A DNA stretch of 64,000 nt from positions 1,302,001 to 1,366,000 of the forward strand of contig OZ242303.1 of NCBI GenBank assembly GCA_965207945.1, given 5' to 3'. Positions 53,591 to 62,522 of this stretch are shown here, piece by piece. Below the pieces are notes generated by a model. The model was not told where the DNA came from and did no database searches. It saw only the letters and a program-made list of their open reading frames with translations. Numbering within the stretch: position 1 is the first letter of the stretch; every line of letters begins with the position of its first letter. Origin of the DNA: JAAOII01 sp965207945 (GTDB taxonomy: Bacteria; Pseudomonadota; Gammaproteobacteria; CBDBNL01; JAAOII01). Position numbers and translations under genes: made by a program.

Positions 53591-54691
53591 ATGAGCAGTA
53601 TAGAATTAAATAAAGTATGTAAAAGCTTCGGTGATGTAGATATACTTCAAGACGTCAGTTTTAAGGTAGAAACTGGTGAGTTTATAGTTTTCGTTGGTCC
53701 ATCTGGCTGCGGTAAATCCACCTTACTACGTCTTGTTGCTGGACTTGAAGACATAACAGCTGGAGAACTGATAATGAACGGCAATGTAATAAACGACATG
53801 CCACCAGTAAAACGAGATGTGGCAATGGTGTTTCAGTCGTATGCTTTATACCCACACATGAATACTTATGAAAATATGGCGTTTGGCTTGCGCAATCTTA
53901 AAATATCGGAAGACGAAATCAAACAGCGTGTGGATAGCGCATCGGATGTTTTACAAATAAAGCATCTTATGAACGCTAAGCCCAAGGATATGTCGGGCGG
54001 TCAAAGGCAAAGGGTTGCTATCGGCAGAACTATAGTGCGCAAACCCAAACTATTTTTATTTGATGAGCCACTTTCTAACCTTGATGCCGCTCTCAGAGTG
54101 CAGATGCGAATTGAAATGGCGCGGCTGCATAAAAAGCTAAAAACCACCATGATTTACGTGACTCATGACCAGGTGGAAGCAATGACTCTGGCAGACCGTA
54201 TAGTCGTGCTAAATGATGGCAAGGTGGAGCAGATTGGACATCCATTAGAATTGTATGAAAAACCATGTAATATATTTGTTGCTGGCTTTATAGGTTCTCC
54301 GAGCATGAACTTTATTAGTTGCCAGGTTACCGCAGTATCAGATAAATCTATTCAAGGTAAAATTAATAACTCGCAAGAAATAACTATAGACCTTAATAAG
54401 AAATGCTCAGCCCCAGTCAAAAAAGGCGATACGATTATCATAGGAGTACGTCCTGAGAATATAGGCATAACACAAGAACATAAGAATAGCATTAAAGTGG
54501 ACGGCAAGCTAATCACTTTGGAGAAGCTTGGTAATACCTCTTATGCATATATTGAGACAAGCAAAGACAATGTAATAACCTGTCAAGCAAAAGAATTTAA
54601 GGGGGCAAAAGAGAATGTCAGCGTATATTTTCAAGCAGCGGACTGTTATATATTTAATCAATCTGGCGAGAGTATTCTGTATAATAGTTAA
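53591..54691 (+). CDS. Sugar ABC transporter ATP-binding protein (MalK/UgpC/AglK-like)
   Basis: The 366-residue ATPase has Walker A GPSGCGKST, Q-loop MVFQSYALYPHM, signature MSGGQRQRVAIGR, and Walker B LFLFDEPLSNLDA. The H-loop is VTHDQVEAMT. A C-terminal TOBE/OB-like domain (VRPENIGI) follows, as in MalK. It pairs with the two upstream permeases. The start is 4 bp after the glucosidase stop. Confidence 0.95.
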   Translation: MSSIELNKVCKSFGDVDILQDVSFKVETGEFIVFVGPSGCGKSTLLRLVAGLEDITAGELIMNGNVINDMPPVKRDVAMVFQSYALYPHMNTYENMAFGLRNLKISEDEIKQRVDSASDVLQIKHLMNAKPKDMSGGQRQRVAIGRTIVRKPKLFLFDEPLSNLDAALRVQMRIEMARLHKKLKTTMIYVTHDQVEAMTLADRIVVLNDGKVEQIGHPLELYEKPCNIFVAGFIGSPSMNFISCQVTAVSDKSIQGKINNSQEITIDLNKKCSAPVKKGDTIIIGVRPENIGITQEHKNSIKVDGKLITLEKLGNTSYAYIETSKDNVITCQAKEFKGAKENVSVYFQAADCYIFNQSGESILYNS

Positions 54692-54728
54692 TTATAAATA
54701 TTTAATATAACCATCTAATACCTAACAA

Positions 54729-55718
54729 ATGAGTCAATCAAAAATTATATGTTTTGGCGAACTTCTTATAGATATGTTCTCCTTTACAGACAATAAGGAC
54801 GGGGATAGGCAGGGAATAGAGCACTTTAGCAAATATGCTGGTGGTTCTCCAGCAATAGTTTCTTCGGCTATCACAGCGCTGGGCAGCAAGGCATATTTTG
54901 TCGGCAAGCTAAGCAAAGATACCTTTGGTGATTTTCTGATGAATTATATGGACAATAAAGGAATAAGAATGAACTATTGCAACCAATTAGATGGGTTAAA
55001 GAGTTCCATATCCTTTGTTAGCAATGATAAGGATGGAGAAAGAAGCTTTAATATTTATCGCGATTCTCACTGTGCCGCAGATCTGGCGTTTCGTAAAGAT
55101 GACTGGAAAGAAGAATGGTTTAGAAATACTGCAATATTTCACTGCGGTTCCAATTGCCAGACCACACAATCAAGCCACCTAGCCACCGAATGGGGAATGA
55201 AACTGGCGCAAAAAAATAATGTGCTGGTTAGCTATGACCCTAATATCAGACCATTGATTTGGGAGGATGATGAGCTATTAACGATGAGAGTGCATCGCTT
55301 ATTTCCTCATGCCGACATAGTAAAATTTTCTGAAGATGAAATGCATTTTTTATTTCCTAAGGCAAAAGAAAAAGCAGTGGTTGATAATCTTTTTGAACTC
55401 GGCTGTAAGCTAATACTAATAACCAGAGGCGGCAAGGGGTGCAGCGCCTTTACTCAGGAAAACGAACCCGTCCACCTACCAGGTATTAAATACAAAGTAG
55501 TTGATACCACAGGAGCAGGAGATAATTTTATAGGAGCAGTGCTGTTTAATTTAGCCAATATTTATACTAAGAATAAAAATAAGTTTGCGCTTACAGATGA
55601 AGAATTACACTATATTGTAAATTTTGCCAATAATGCCGCTTCCTTATCTGTTACCAAACGGGGAGGGATGGAATCTTCCCCCAATTTACAAGAAGTTGAA
55701 GCGCGACTTAAAAAATAG
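54729..55718 (+). CDS. PfkB-family sugar kinase (fructokinase-like)
   Basis: The 329-residue ribokinase-family enzyme starts with CFGELLIDMF and carries YAGGSPAIVSSAITALG. The ATP-site motif is VVDTTGAGDNFIGAV, where the Asp is the catalytic base. Position in a sugar operon with alpha-glucosidase and glucokinase suggests fructose as substrate. The match is to fructokinases in general; other sugars (such as 2-keto-3-deoxygluconate) are possible. Confidence 0.85.
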   Translation: MSQSKIICFGELLIDMFSFTDNKDGDRQGIEHFSKYAGGSPAIVSSAITALGSKAYFVGKLSKDTFGDFLMNYMDNKGIRMNYCNQLDGLKSSISFVSNDKDGERSFNIYRDSHCAADLAFRKDDWKEEWFRNTAIFHCGSNCQTTQSSHLATEWGMKLAQKNNVLVSYDPNIRPLIWEDDELLTMRVHRLFPHADIVKFSEDEMHFLFPKAKEKAVVDNLFELGCKLILITRGGKGCSAFTQENEPVHLPGIKYKVVDTTGAGDNFIGAVLFNLANIYTKNKNKFALTDEELHYIVNFANNAASLSVTKRGGMESSPNLQEVEARLKK

Positions 55719-56661
55719 TCCGATTTTTGTAGCCGATATAGGAGGCACCAATGCTCGTTTTGGCATAGCCGAGAATGAAGTTATCACTAAAGAGAAGGTT
55801 TATCAAGTTAGCGATTTTAATCATCCACGCGATGCTATAACAAAATATTTTCAAGAAGTCCAACAACAGCCCGATAGAGCATGCCTGGCTGTTGCTTGTC
55901 CAGTCCATACTAATCCAATACAACTTACCAATAGCCATTGGCAATTCTATCGCACTAAGCTGCAACAAGAATTAGGGATTAGCCAGCTTAAAATAATTAA
56001 TGATTTTACCGCCCTTTCTCTGGCAGTTCCTTTACTAAAACCTGATGACTATATTAAATTTGGTTCTGGTAAAGTGGCAAGTGAGTCCCCCATAGGGGTA
56101 TTAGGACCTGGAACTGGACTGGGAATGTCTGGGCTTATATGGGCGCGAGCACAGGATGCATGGATTCCCTTGCAAGGTGAAGGGGGGCATATATCGTTTG
56201 CCCCGCAAACTGAAAGAGAGATTTTAGTGGCGGAGATTCTGCGCAGCGAACTGCCGCGTATCTCGGCGGAAAGAGTGCTTACTGGAAAGGGATTGCAGAG
56301 GTTGTATCATGCTCTATGCACTATTAACGGACAGCCCATAGAAAACTTTAACGAACAAAAAATAGCGGAGTTGGCAATTAGCAAGAAGAATGAGTCATGC
56401 ATGGAAGCATTGGATATGTTTGCTTGCGCTTTGGGAGACGTGGCAGGTGATTTGGGATTAGTGTTAGGAGCATTTGGCGGAGTATACATAGGGGGAGGGA
56501 TTGTAAGCAAGCACTATAAGTATTTTATTAATAGTTCCTTGAGACGTAGATTTGAAAATAAAGGCAGGTTTGATTCCTATATGAGAGAAATACCAACTTT
56601 TATTATCAAGTCAGATTTGTCGGCTCTTAAGGGATGTGCTGTAGCAATGGAGGAGATGTAA
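55696..56661 (+). CDS. glk: Glucokinase
   Basis: From a TTG at 55696 preceded by AGAAG, the protein has 321 residues, the usual Glk length. The frame is open upstream, but all earlier codons lie well inside the kinase gene. Motifs: VADIGGTNARFG (phosphate-1), PGTGLGMSGL, GEGGHISF, and GGVYIGGGIV. It phosphorylates the glucose released by the alpha-glucosidase. It overlaps the PfkB gene by 23 bp and is the last gene of the operon. Confidence 0.9.
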   Translation: MKRDLKNSPIFVADIGGTNARFGIAENEVITKEKVYQVSDFNHPRDAITKYFQEVQQQPDRACLAVACPVHTNPIQLTNSHWQFYRTKLQQELGISQLKIINDFTALSLAVPLLKPDDYIKFGSGKVASESPIGVLGPGTGLGMSGLIWARAQDAWIPLQGEGGHISFAPQTEREILVAEILRSELPRISAERVLTGKGLQRLYHALCTINGQPIENFNEQKIAELAISKKNESCMEALDMFACALGDVAGDLGLVLGAFGGVYIGGGIVSKHYKYFINSSLRRRFENKGRFDSYMREIPTFIIKSDLSALKGCAVAMEEM

Positions 56662-56674
56662 AACCCCCTATTTT

Positions 56675-56770
56675 ATGAGGAGAGCATCGCTCGCCTCATC
56701 GGGCGGGGGCATATATTTATCCCCCCCCGGGCTCGCGCCCCTACAGGCAGGCGCCCCTATAGGCGCCTAC
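56675..56770. repeat. Repeat cluster between glk and the polyamine-type permease
   Basis: An inverted repeat (ATGAGGAGAGCATCGCTCGCCTCAT at 56675-56699, arms only partly perfect) is followed by GGGCGGGGGC, a run of T and C, GGGCTCGCGCCCCTACAGG, and a second copy of the word GCGCCCCTA. The first part matches the repeat at 62483. The second part is a relative of copies 1-3. It probably also serves as bidirectional terminator between convergent operons. Confidence 0.65.
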
Positions 56771-57609
56771 TCTATGATGCCGCGTAATTTTTGATTTCTG
56801 CGGCGCAAAAGCTCAATGCTGGCTAATAAGAGGACTGAAATAATTAAGAATAATGTTGCCACTGCCAGGATAGTTGGACTAATCTCTTCTCTTATTCCCG
56901 ACCACATACGGACAGTTATGGTCTGCTGCTCAAAGCCGCCAACAAATAGAATTATTACTACCTCGTCAAAAGAAGCAACAAAAGCAAAAAGAGCGCCAGA
57001 TATAACCCCAGGCGTCACTAACGGAAAAATTATTTTCCTAAAGGTGCGCCAATGACTAGAGCCAAGATTCTGCGCCGCGCGAACTAAATTATAATTGAAA
57101 CCGCTAAGTGAAGCAGTCACAGTTATAACAACAAAAGGTGTGCCCACAACTGCGTGAGCAAGAATAGCTCCAATATAGGTCTTTGCTAATCCTACATCAG
57201 CAAAAAAGAAGAACATACCAACCGCGGATATGATAATAGGGACAATCAAAGGGGAGATGAGAATTCCCATAATCAAATTCTTAAATGGCATGTAGGAGCG
57301 CGAAAGTCCAAGAGCCGCCAGGGTACCAAGTGTGGTTGCCAATAACGTGGCGAATATGGCAATTATGAAGCTGTTCTTTACAGCCAGTCGCCATTCTTCG
57401 CTGCTCCAAAAATCTTTATACCATCTCAAAGAGAAACCCTCAGGGTCAAGAGCAAGCATCTCTTTAGTGAAGGTGAAGTAAGGAATAGAATTAAAAGACA
57501 GCGGAATTATTACGAGAAGCGGGAACAGCAAAAAGATAAATACCAAACAACAAAACGTTAGGTAAGCCCAACGCCCTATTCTTTCTGCGGGAGTTAAATA
57601 TGATTTCAT
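56767..57609 (-). CDS. ABC transporter permease, PotC/PotI-like
   Basis: The 280-residue permease of the spermidine/putrescine family has six helices. LILPL-type start (FLLFPLLVIIPLSFNS) is followed by RWYKDFWSSEEW, and the EAA loop NLVRAAQNLGSSHWRTF. It ends the creatinase cluster. Substrate is not fixed by sequence: the context suggests creatine or another guanidino compound instead of a polyamine. Confidence 0.88.
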   Translation of the reverse strand: MKSYLTPAERIGRWAYLTFCCLVFIFLLFPLLVIIPLSFNSIPYFTFTKEMLALDPEGFSLRWYKDFWSSEEWRLAVKNSFIIAIFATLLATTLGTLAALGLSRSYMPFKNLIMGILISPLIVPIIISAVGMFFFFADVGLAKTYIGAILAHAVVGTPFVVITVTASLSGFNYNLVRAAQNLGSSHWRTFRKIIFPLVTPGVISGALFAFVASFDEVVIILFVGGFEQQTITVRMWSGIREEISPTILAVATLFLIISVLLLASIELLRRRNQKLRGIIE

Positions 57610-57643
57610 AACAAGATGCTAAATAAGATACTAAACAAGATAG

Positions 57644-58858
57644 TTAGAAGCTTAGCTTATCAATGCCAATAAGGCGATTATAAACCCAATAAAGAATTAG
57701 AACACATCCCAGCAGCATTGCACCTAATGCGGCTCCCAACCCCCAGTTAAGCGATTCTTGGATATGATAGGCAATGAGGTTTGAAATGAATTGTCCTGAA
57801 CTACCACCCACCAAAGCTGGAGTTATGTAGTAGCCGATAGCAAGAATAAAAACCAAAAGTCCGCCGGCGCTAACTCCTGGCAACGACATTGGAAAATAAA
57901 CACGAAAGAAAGAATAAACCCAACTCGCGCCCATGGATATTGAAGCACGCATCAGGTTAGCCGGTATGGTCTTCATTACGCTATACAAGGGTAAAATCAT
58001 AAAAGGCAGCAAAATATGGGTCATAGCGATAATGGTTCCAGTCATGTTGTAAACCATCTGAATTCTATTGTCATCATCGACTAAACCAAGAAAAACAAAG
58101 AAAGAATTAAGCACTCCCTGCGATTGAAGCAGCACTATCCAAGAAGTGGTTCTAACTAACAAAGAAGTCCAAAATGGTAATAACACAAATATCATTAATA
58201 AGTTGCTGTACTTGACTGGCATAGTGGAAAGCAGGTAAGCAATAGGATAGCCCAAAAGGAAACACAACAAAACTATAATTGCGCTTATTATAAGAGTTCT
58301 AATAAATAGTTTTACATAGATCTGTTGATAGTCGGGCCGCGGCTCAAGTCCTCCCGTAGGTGAATATTTCATATCAATGGCTGCCACATAATAAGAGGCA
58401 GTGTAAAGAGAACTTTCCCGTTTGATAATACTCCACAAGGCAGGTCCGTCCCATTTTTCATCTACCTCGGCGAACGCTTCTTTATATGGAGGAGATATTC
58501 CATCCAAGCGCCGCCCCATACGATTCACAGAAGTCCGAGCGCCTGGTAATTCATAGTTTAATCTGCGGGCTATTTGCCCAATTCTTTGAGATTCTTTTGC
58601 TACCTTTAAGTCAGCCAGAAATGCGGCGTATATTTCTTCACTGGGGGTGCCGCTGCCATCCCAGGTTTGAATTATGTCACGGGTCTGAGGTACTAACTCA
58701 TACATATCCTGATTATCGGTACTGACTACCATTAACCGCAGGATAGGTATAAGAAACATCACACAGATGAATATTAATAAAGGAGACACCAAAAGCAAAG
58801 CGCGCAAACGCAGACGATTCTGAGATTTACGATACTGCTGTTTTATTGATTGTGCCAT
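57644..58858 (-). CDS. ABC transporter permease, PotB/PotH-like, with large periplasmic loop
   Basis: The 404-residue permease has one N-terminal helix near residues 20-40. An extra-cytoplasmic stretch of about 150 residues follows, largely helical and charged (residues 45-185). A regular transport domain starts at IYVKLFIRTLIISAII. The EAA loop is NLMRASISMGASWVYSF. E. coli PotB and PotH are about 275-317 residues and lack such a large loop. It starts 69 bp after the binding-protein stop, behind a terminator. Confidence 0.88.
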   Translation of the reverse strand: MAQSIKQQYRKSQNRLRLRALLLVSPLLIFICVMFLIPILRLMVVSTDNQDMYELVPQTRDIIQTWDGSGTPSEEIYAAFLADLKVAKESQRIGQIARRLNYELPGARTSVNRMGRRLDGISPPYKEAFAEVDEKWDGPALWSIIKRESSLYTASYYVAAIDMKYSPTGGLEPRPDYQQIYVKLFIRTLIISAIIVLLCFLLGYPIAYLLSTMPVKYSNLLMIFVLLPFWTSLLVRTTSWIVLLQSQGVLNSFFVFLGLVDDDNRIQMVYNMTGTIIAMTHILLPFMILPLYSVMKTIPANLMRASISMGASWVYSFFRVYFPMSLPGVSAGGLLVFILAIGYYITPALVGGSSGQFISNLIAYHIQESLNWGLGAALGAMLLGCVLILYWVYNRLIGIDKLSF

Positions 58859-58875
58859 AAGTTTACTAATCCTTT

Positions 58876-58913
58876 ATAAAAAAAAACAAACCGAGTCCCC
58901 CAACTCGGTTTGT
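58876..58913 (-). terminator. Intrinsic terminator between binding protein and permease genes
   Basis: A perfect 11-bp stem (ACAAACCGAGT / ACTCGGTTTGT) with a 6-nt loop is followed on the minus strand by a run of nine T. It lies 15 bp past the binding-protein stop. Confidence 0.93.
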
Positions 58914-58927
58914 AATATTAGGAAGGG

Positions 58928-60034
58928 TTATTTAACCAACCATGCTTGAAAGCGCTCATTTAAGCTCTCACCATTATCAATCCAGAACTCTGCGTTTTTA
59001 ACCAAAGGGTTAAAGTAGTTGTCAGGATGAGTAGGCAAGTGAGGTCCTACTTGAATGCTCGGATCAGATTCTAAAGTGGATACTAAAGTAGCGGATGATT
59101 TACGCGCTGGGCTATAGGAGATATACCTTGCTTGATCCGCCAAACGTTGTGAGTCGGTAGCAAAATATAAATAGTCCTTCATTGTTTTAGTAAGTTTACC
59201 TTTGGGGACAACCCAGCCATCAATCTCAACTGATTGTCCATCCCATATTATTGCAATAGGTTGATTTTCAACTAACTGAGCATTGAACAGACGGCCATTA
59301 TAGGCGCTGGCTATTACTACTTCTTTATCAGCCAGGAGTTGTGGCGGTTGCGCGCCTTTTTCCCACCAGATAACTGAATCCTTAATAGTATCAAGCTTCT
59401 TAAAAGCCCTTGCAACACCTTTTTCAGTGCCAAGAACTTTATAGACATCTTTAACCTTAACTCCATCAGCTATCAAAGCCCATTCCAGGTTGTTAGCGGC
59501 AAGTTTTTCAAATGCCCTTTTACCAGGGAATTTTCTAAGATTAAATACATCCTTGATAGTTTTAGGAACTCTTTTGCCTTTAAATACTTCTGTATTGTAG
59601 CCAAAAAGTGTTGCGTATATTATCTGTGGAATAAAACAGCCATTCAAACCTCCGAGGAAATCATCGGTGGGTTTAGAGCCATCTTTACCTGGAGCAAGAA
59701 TCGTGTTATAGTCGATTCTTTCGACTATACCATCATCGCATAAGCGAGCTGAATCTGCTTCAAGAACATCAACCAAATCCCAAGTAACCTTGCCTGACTT
59801 CACCTGAGCGCGCAGCCCAGCTGGAGAAGCAGAACCTTGATCAATATTATTGATCTTAACTCTGGCTTTCTTGGTAAATGGTTTGTGATAAGCTTCGGTT
59901 TGGCTTTTGGTATAAGCACCGCCCCAAGAAACAATGTTCAAGGAACCAGCAGCATTAGATACAACGCCAAGCCCAGCTAATAATATAGCGCCTGCAGTAA
60001 TTGCAATTGCTTTAGTTATAGTGTGTTTTGTCAT
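58928..60034 (-). CDS. ABC transporter substrate-binding protein, PotD/PotF-like
   Basis: The 368-residue periplasmic protein has a Sec signal peptide (ITAGAILLAGLGVVSNAAG). The mature N-terminus SLNIVSWGGAYTKSQ is that of family 1 binding proteins for polyamines, putrescine and related cations. VTWDLVDVLEADSARLCDDG and SAYNGRLFNA follow. No lipobox. Acidic residues in the binding cleft would suit a cationic ligand. It is in one run with creatinase, hence creatine or a relative is the best guess. Confidence 0.88.
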   Translation of the reverse strand: MTKHTITKAIAITAGAILLAGLGVVSNAAGSLNIVSWGGAYTKSQTEAYHKPFTKKARVKINNIDQGSASPAGLRAQVKSGKVTWDLVDVLEADSARLCDDGIVERIDYNTILAPGKDGSKPTDDFLGGLNGCFIPQIIYATLFGYNTEVFKGKRVPKTIKDVFNLRKFPGKRAFEKLAANNLEWALIADGVKVKDVYKVLGTEKGVARAFKKLDTIKDSVIWWEKGAQPPQLLADKEVVIASAYNGRLFNAQLVENQPIAIIWDGQSVEIDGWVVPKGKLTKTMKDYLYFATDSQRLADQARYISYSPARKSSATLVSTLESDPSIQVGPHLPTHPDNYFNPLVKNAEFWIDNGESLNERFQAWLVK

Positions 60035-60059
60035 AATATATATATGTTGTTAATAATAA

Positions 60060-61166
60060 TTAAGCAGCATCAAGAGCATGACAATCCTCAGCTCTCCATG
60101 CCAAATTTAACGTCTCCCCTTGTTTGTAATGTTGGTGGTCAGAAGTGTTTTCAACCATAATAATGAATGAATCACTGTTTCCAACCCTCATACGGATACG
60201 AATATGGTCGCCCATATAAATGACTTCCAGTACCCTACCTTTTATTTTTGAATAATTCTTACCTTTAAGTGCTGCAGCATCTTTGCCGACAATGACTCTT
60301 TCTGGGCGAACTGTCAAGGTGCTATCCTCCCCTGCGCGTGAAACATTAACCGCTTGCGCCTTAATAAGTGACCCATCTTCTAATTTGGCACTGCATATAC
60401 CCTTGCTAATCTTTTCTATTTTACCTTTCATGCAATTATTCTCACCAATAAAAGATGCGACAAAAGTATTTTGTGGTTTTTCCCATATTTGACTGGGGGT
60501 GTCATATTGTTGTATCTCCCCATCATCAAAAACCGCAATTCTGTCAGACATAGTTACTGCCTCACTTTGGTCATGGGTTACATAAATGAAGGTTATGCCT
60601 AACGAGTCATGCAAGCGCATTATTTCAAACTGCATTTCTTCGCGCAGATTCTTATCCAAAGCTCCTAATGGTTCATCCATCAGAATAATCTCGGGGCGAA
60701 ATATTAAAGCCCTGGCAACGGCTACTCTTTGCTTTTGCCCGCCTGATAGCTGTCCTATACGTCTTGACTCATAGCCATTAAGGGCAACCATGCTAAGCGC
60801 TTCATCAACTTTTTGTTTGATTTCATCATTGGAGTTTTTTCTAACTTCAAGTGGAAAAGCAAGGTTCTCTTTAACAGTCATGTGAGGGAAAAGGGCATAA
60901 TCCTGAAATACCATACCAAGGTTTCGTTTATTCGGAGGTATATTTTGAATTGGTTTGCCATCAATTTGAATTTCGCCAGCGGTAACCGACTCAAAACCTG
61001 CCAACATCATAAGACAAGTGGTTTTTCCGGAACCCGAAGGACCTAAAAGAGTGACAAACTCTCCTCTGTTTATATCCAGATTAAGGTCTTTGATGATTAA
61101 GCTCTTTCCATCGTAGCTCTTTTTTACTGACTTAAATGATACTAAAGTATCTGCTTGTTTATTCAT
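60060..61166 (-). CDS. ABC transporter ATP-binding protein, PotA-like
   Basis: The 368-residue ATPase has Walker A GPSGSGKTT, Q-loop VFQDYALFPHMT, signature LSGGQKQRVAVARA, and Walker B IILMDEPLGALDKN. The switch is VTHDQSEA. The C-terminal TOBE domain (GRVLEVIYMGDH) is of the PotA type. It lies 18 bp after the creatinase stop and 25 bp before the binding-protein gene. Confidence 0.94.
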   Translation of the reverse strand: MNKQADTLVSFKSVKKSYDGKSLIIKDLNLDINRGEFVTLLGPSGSGKTTCLMMLAGFESVTAGEIQIDGKPIQNIPPNKRNLGMVFQDYALFPHMTVKENLAFPLEVRKNSNDEIKQKVDEALSMVALNGYESRRIGQLSGGQKQRVAVARALIFRPEIILMDEPLGALDKNLREEMQFEIMRLHDSLGITFIYVTHDQSEAVTMSDRIAVFDDGEIQQYDTPSQIWEKPQNTFVASFIGENNCMKGKIEKISKGICSAKLEDGSLIKAQAVNVSRAGEDSTLTVRPERVIVGKDAAALKGKNYSKIKGRVLEVIYMGDHIRIRMRVGNSDSFIIMVENTSDHQHYKQGETLNLAWRAEDCHALDAA

Positions 61167-61184
61167 ATTGACTTGTTATTCTAA

Positions 61185-62414
61185 CTATCCCTTTACTATA
61201 TTGGACTGGGGACCATAAGGAAACCCAGTGATGTTCTCACTGCCACTTTCCGTGACCACAAGAATATCATGCTCGCGATAACCGCCCGCTCCTGGTTGTC
61301 CTTCAGGAATCATAATCATTGGTTCCATTGATATAACCATATTTGGCTGTAGAACTGTTTCAACATCTTCGCGCAATTCTAATCCCGCTTCACGCCCATA
61401 ATAATGGGATAAGACCCCAAATGAATGGCCATAGCCAAAAGTTCTGTACTTAAGTATACCATAACTTTCGTATATTTTGTTAAGTTCCTTCGCTATCTCT
61501 TTACACTGGACGCCTGGCTTAATCAAAGAGAGTCCTTTCTCATGGACCTCACAATTTATTTTCCATAGTTTTAATGATGCTTCATCGCAACTATCAAAGA
61601 ATAGGGTTCTTTCCAAAGCGGTGTAGTAGCCAGAAATCATAGAAAAACAATTTAAACTAAGAATATCACCTTTTTGAACTTGGCGCGACGTAACTGGATT
61701 ATGAGCGCCATCTGTGTTAATCCCAGATTGGAACCAACTCCAAGTATCCATGAGTTCTGCATGCGGATACAGCTCGGCAATTTTACGCACCATCGCTTGG
61801 GTTGAGTGAAGAGCCACTTCATATTCTGGCGCTCCTTCGGTTATTGCCTCTACTGTGGCATAACCGCCAGTATCGGATACCAAAGCACCATTTGTTATCA
61901 GGGCAATTTCGGCGGGTGACTTAAGCATCCGCAAACCCATGGACTTGATTCCTATATCGCAAATCTGAGCGTTAGGGAAAGCGGCTTGTAATTTATCAAG
62001 ACGTTCTTTGGTTATATGGTCGTATTCAACACCTAAGGTTTTAATGTTTGCAGATTTTCCTAACAGCTCTTGGACAGCGCGGAAATAATTATCTTTTTGC
62101 CAATCAGTGAAAATGATATTATCATCTCCTACAGTGCGTCTCCATGGTTGAGCGCCATCAATATTGGCAGAAATAGTGGCAACCTTATCACTGGTAACTA
62201 CCAAGCCGTAGGGCCTGCCAAAAGAGCAATAGAGAAAATCACTAAAGTAATTAATGTTATGGATTGAGGTGAAAAGGACCGCATCAATATTATTTTTATC
62301 CATAAGTGCCCGAAGGTTTGTTTGTCTTTGTTTAAACTCTTCAGGTGAGAAGGTAGGTCTCGCCTTTTTACCATTTTTAATTCGTATGGTGGAAGGTAAG
62401 TTCATATTTAACAA
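61185..62414 (-). CDS. Creatinase (creatine amidinohydrolase)
   Basis: This 409-residue protein hydrolyses creatine to sarcosine and urea. It aligns over its full length with the Pseudomonas enzyme, which belongs to the pita-bread (M24) fold but acts without metal. Diagnostic stretches are NINYFSDFLYCSFGRPYGLV, ELMDTWSWFQSGINTDGAHN, YYTALERTLFF, and TFGYGHSFGVLSHYYGREAG. The active-site His (near residue 235, in DGAHN), and the Glu in SMEPMIM are present. A second ATG is three codons in. No urease or sarcosine-oxidising enzyme is in the window. Confidence 0.94.
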   Translation of the reverse strand: MLNMNLPSTIRIKNGKKARPTFSPEEFKQRQTNLRALMDKNNIDAVLFTSIHNINYFSDFLYCSFGRPYGLVVTSDKVATISANIDGAQPWRRTVGDDNIIFTDWQKDNYFRAVQELLGKSANIKTLGVEYDHITKERLDKLQAAFPNAQICDIGIKSMGLRMLKSPAEIALITNGALVSDTGGYATVEAITEGAPEYEVALHSTQAMVRKIAELYPHAELMDTWSWFQSGINTDGAHNPVTSRQVQKGDILSLNCFSMISGYYTALERTLFFDSCDEASLKLWKINCEVHEKGLSLIKPGVQCKEIAKELNKIYESYGILKYRTFGYGHSFGVLSHYYGREAGLELREDVETVLQPNMVISMEPMIMIPEGQPGAGGYREHDILVVTESGSENITGFPYGPQSNIVKG

Positions 62415-62482
62415 ATATTAAGTAATATATTTCCTCTTGTTGTAACGATTATCATTGGGTATCTTTTATAAATGAGGTATAA

Positions 62483-62507
62483 ATGAGGCGAGCATAGCTC
62501 ACCTCAT
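62483..62507. repeat. Palindromic repeat between creatinase and formate dehydrogenase
   Basis: ATGAGGCGAGC / GCTCACCTCAT pair around a short centre (one mismatch). The same word pattern occurs at 56675-56699 and, less perfect, at 63973-63994. On the minus strand it sits between the formate dehydrogenase stop and creatinase and may attenuate read-through. Confidence 0.6.
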
Positions 62508-62522
62508 AAATTATTTATTGTG

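Noticed and set aside
55624..55695. Longer N-terminus of glucokinase
   Set aside because: The extra residues overlap deep into the PfkB gene in another frame; the TTG at 55696 has a ribosome-binding site and gives normal Glk length.
61185..62414. Xaa-Pro aminopeptidase
   Set aside because: The fold is shared, but the protein aligns end to end with creatinase, including the DGAHN and YYTALERTLF stretches, and the context supports creatine breakdown.
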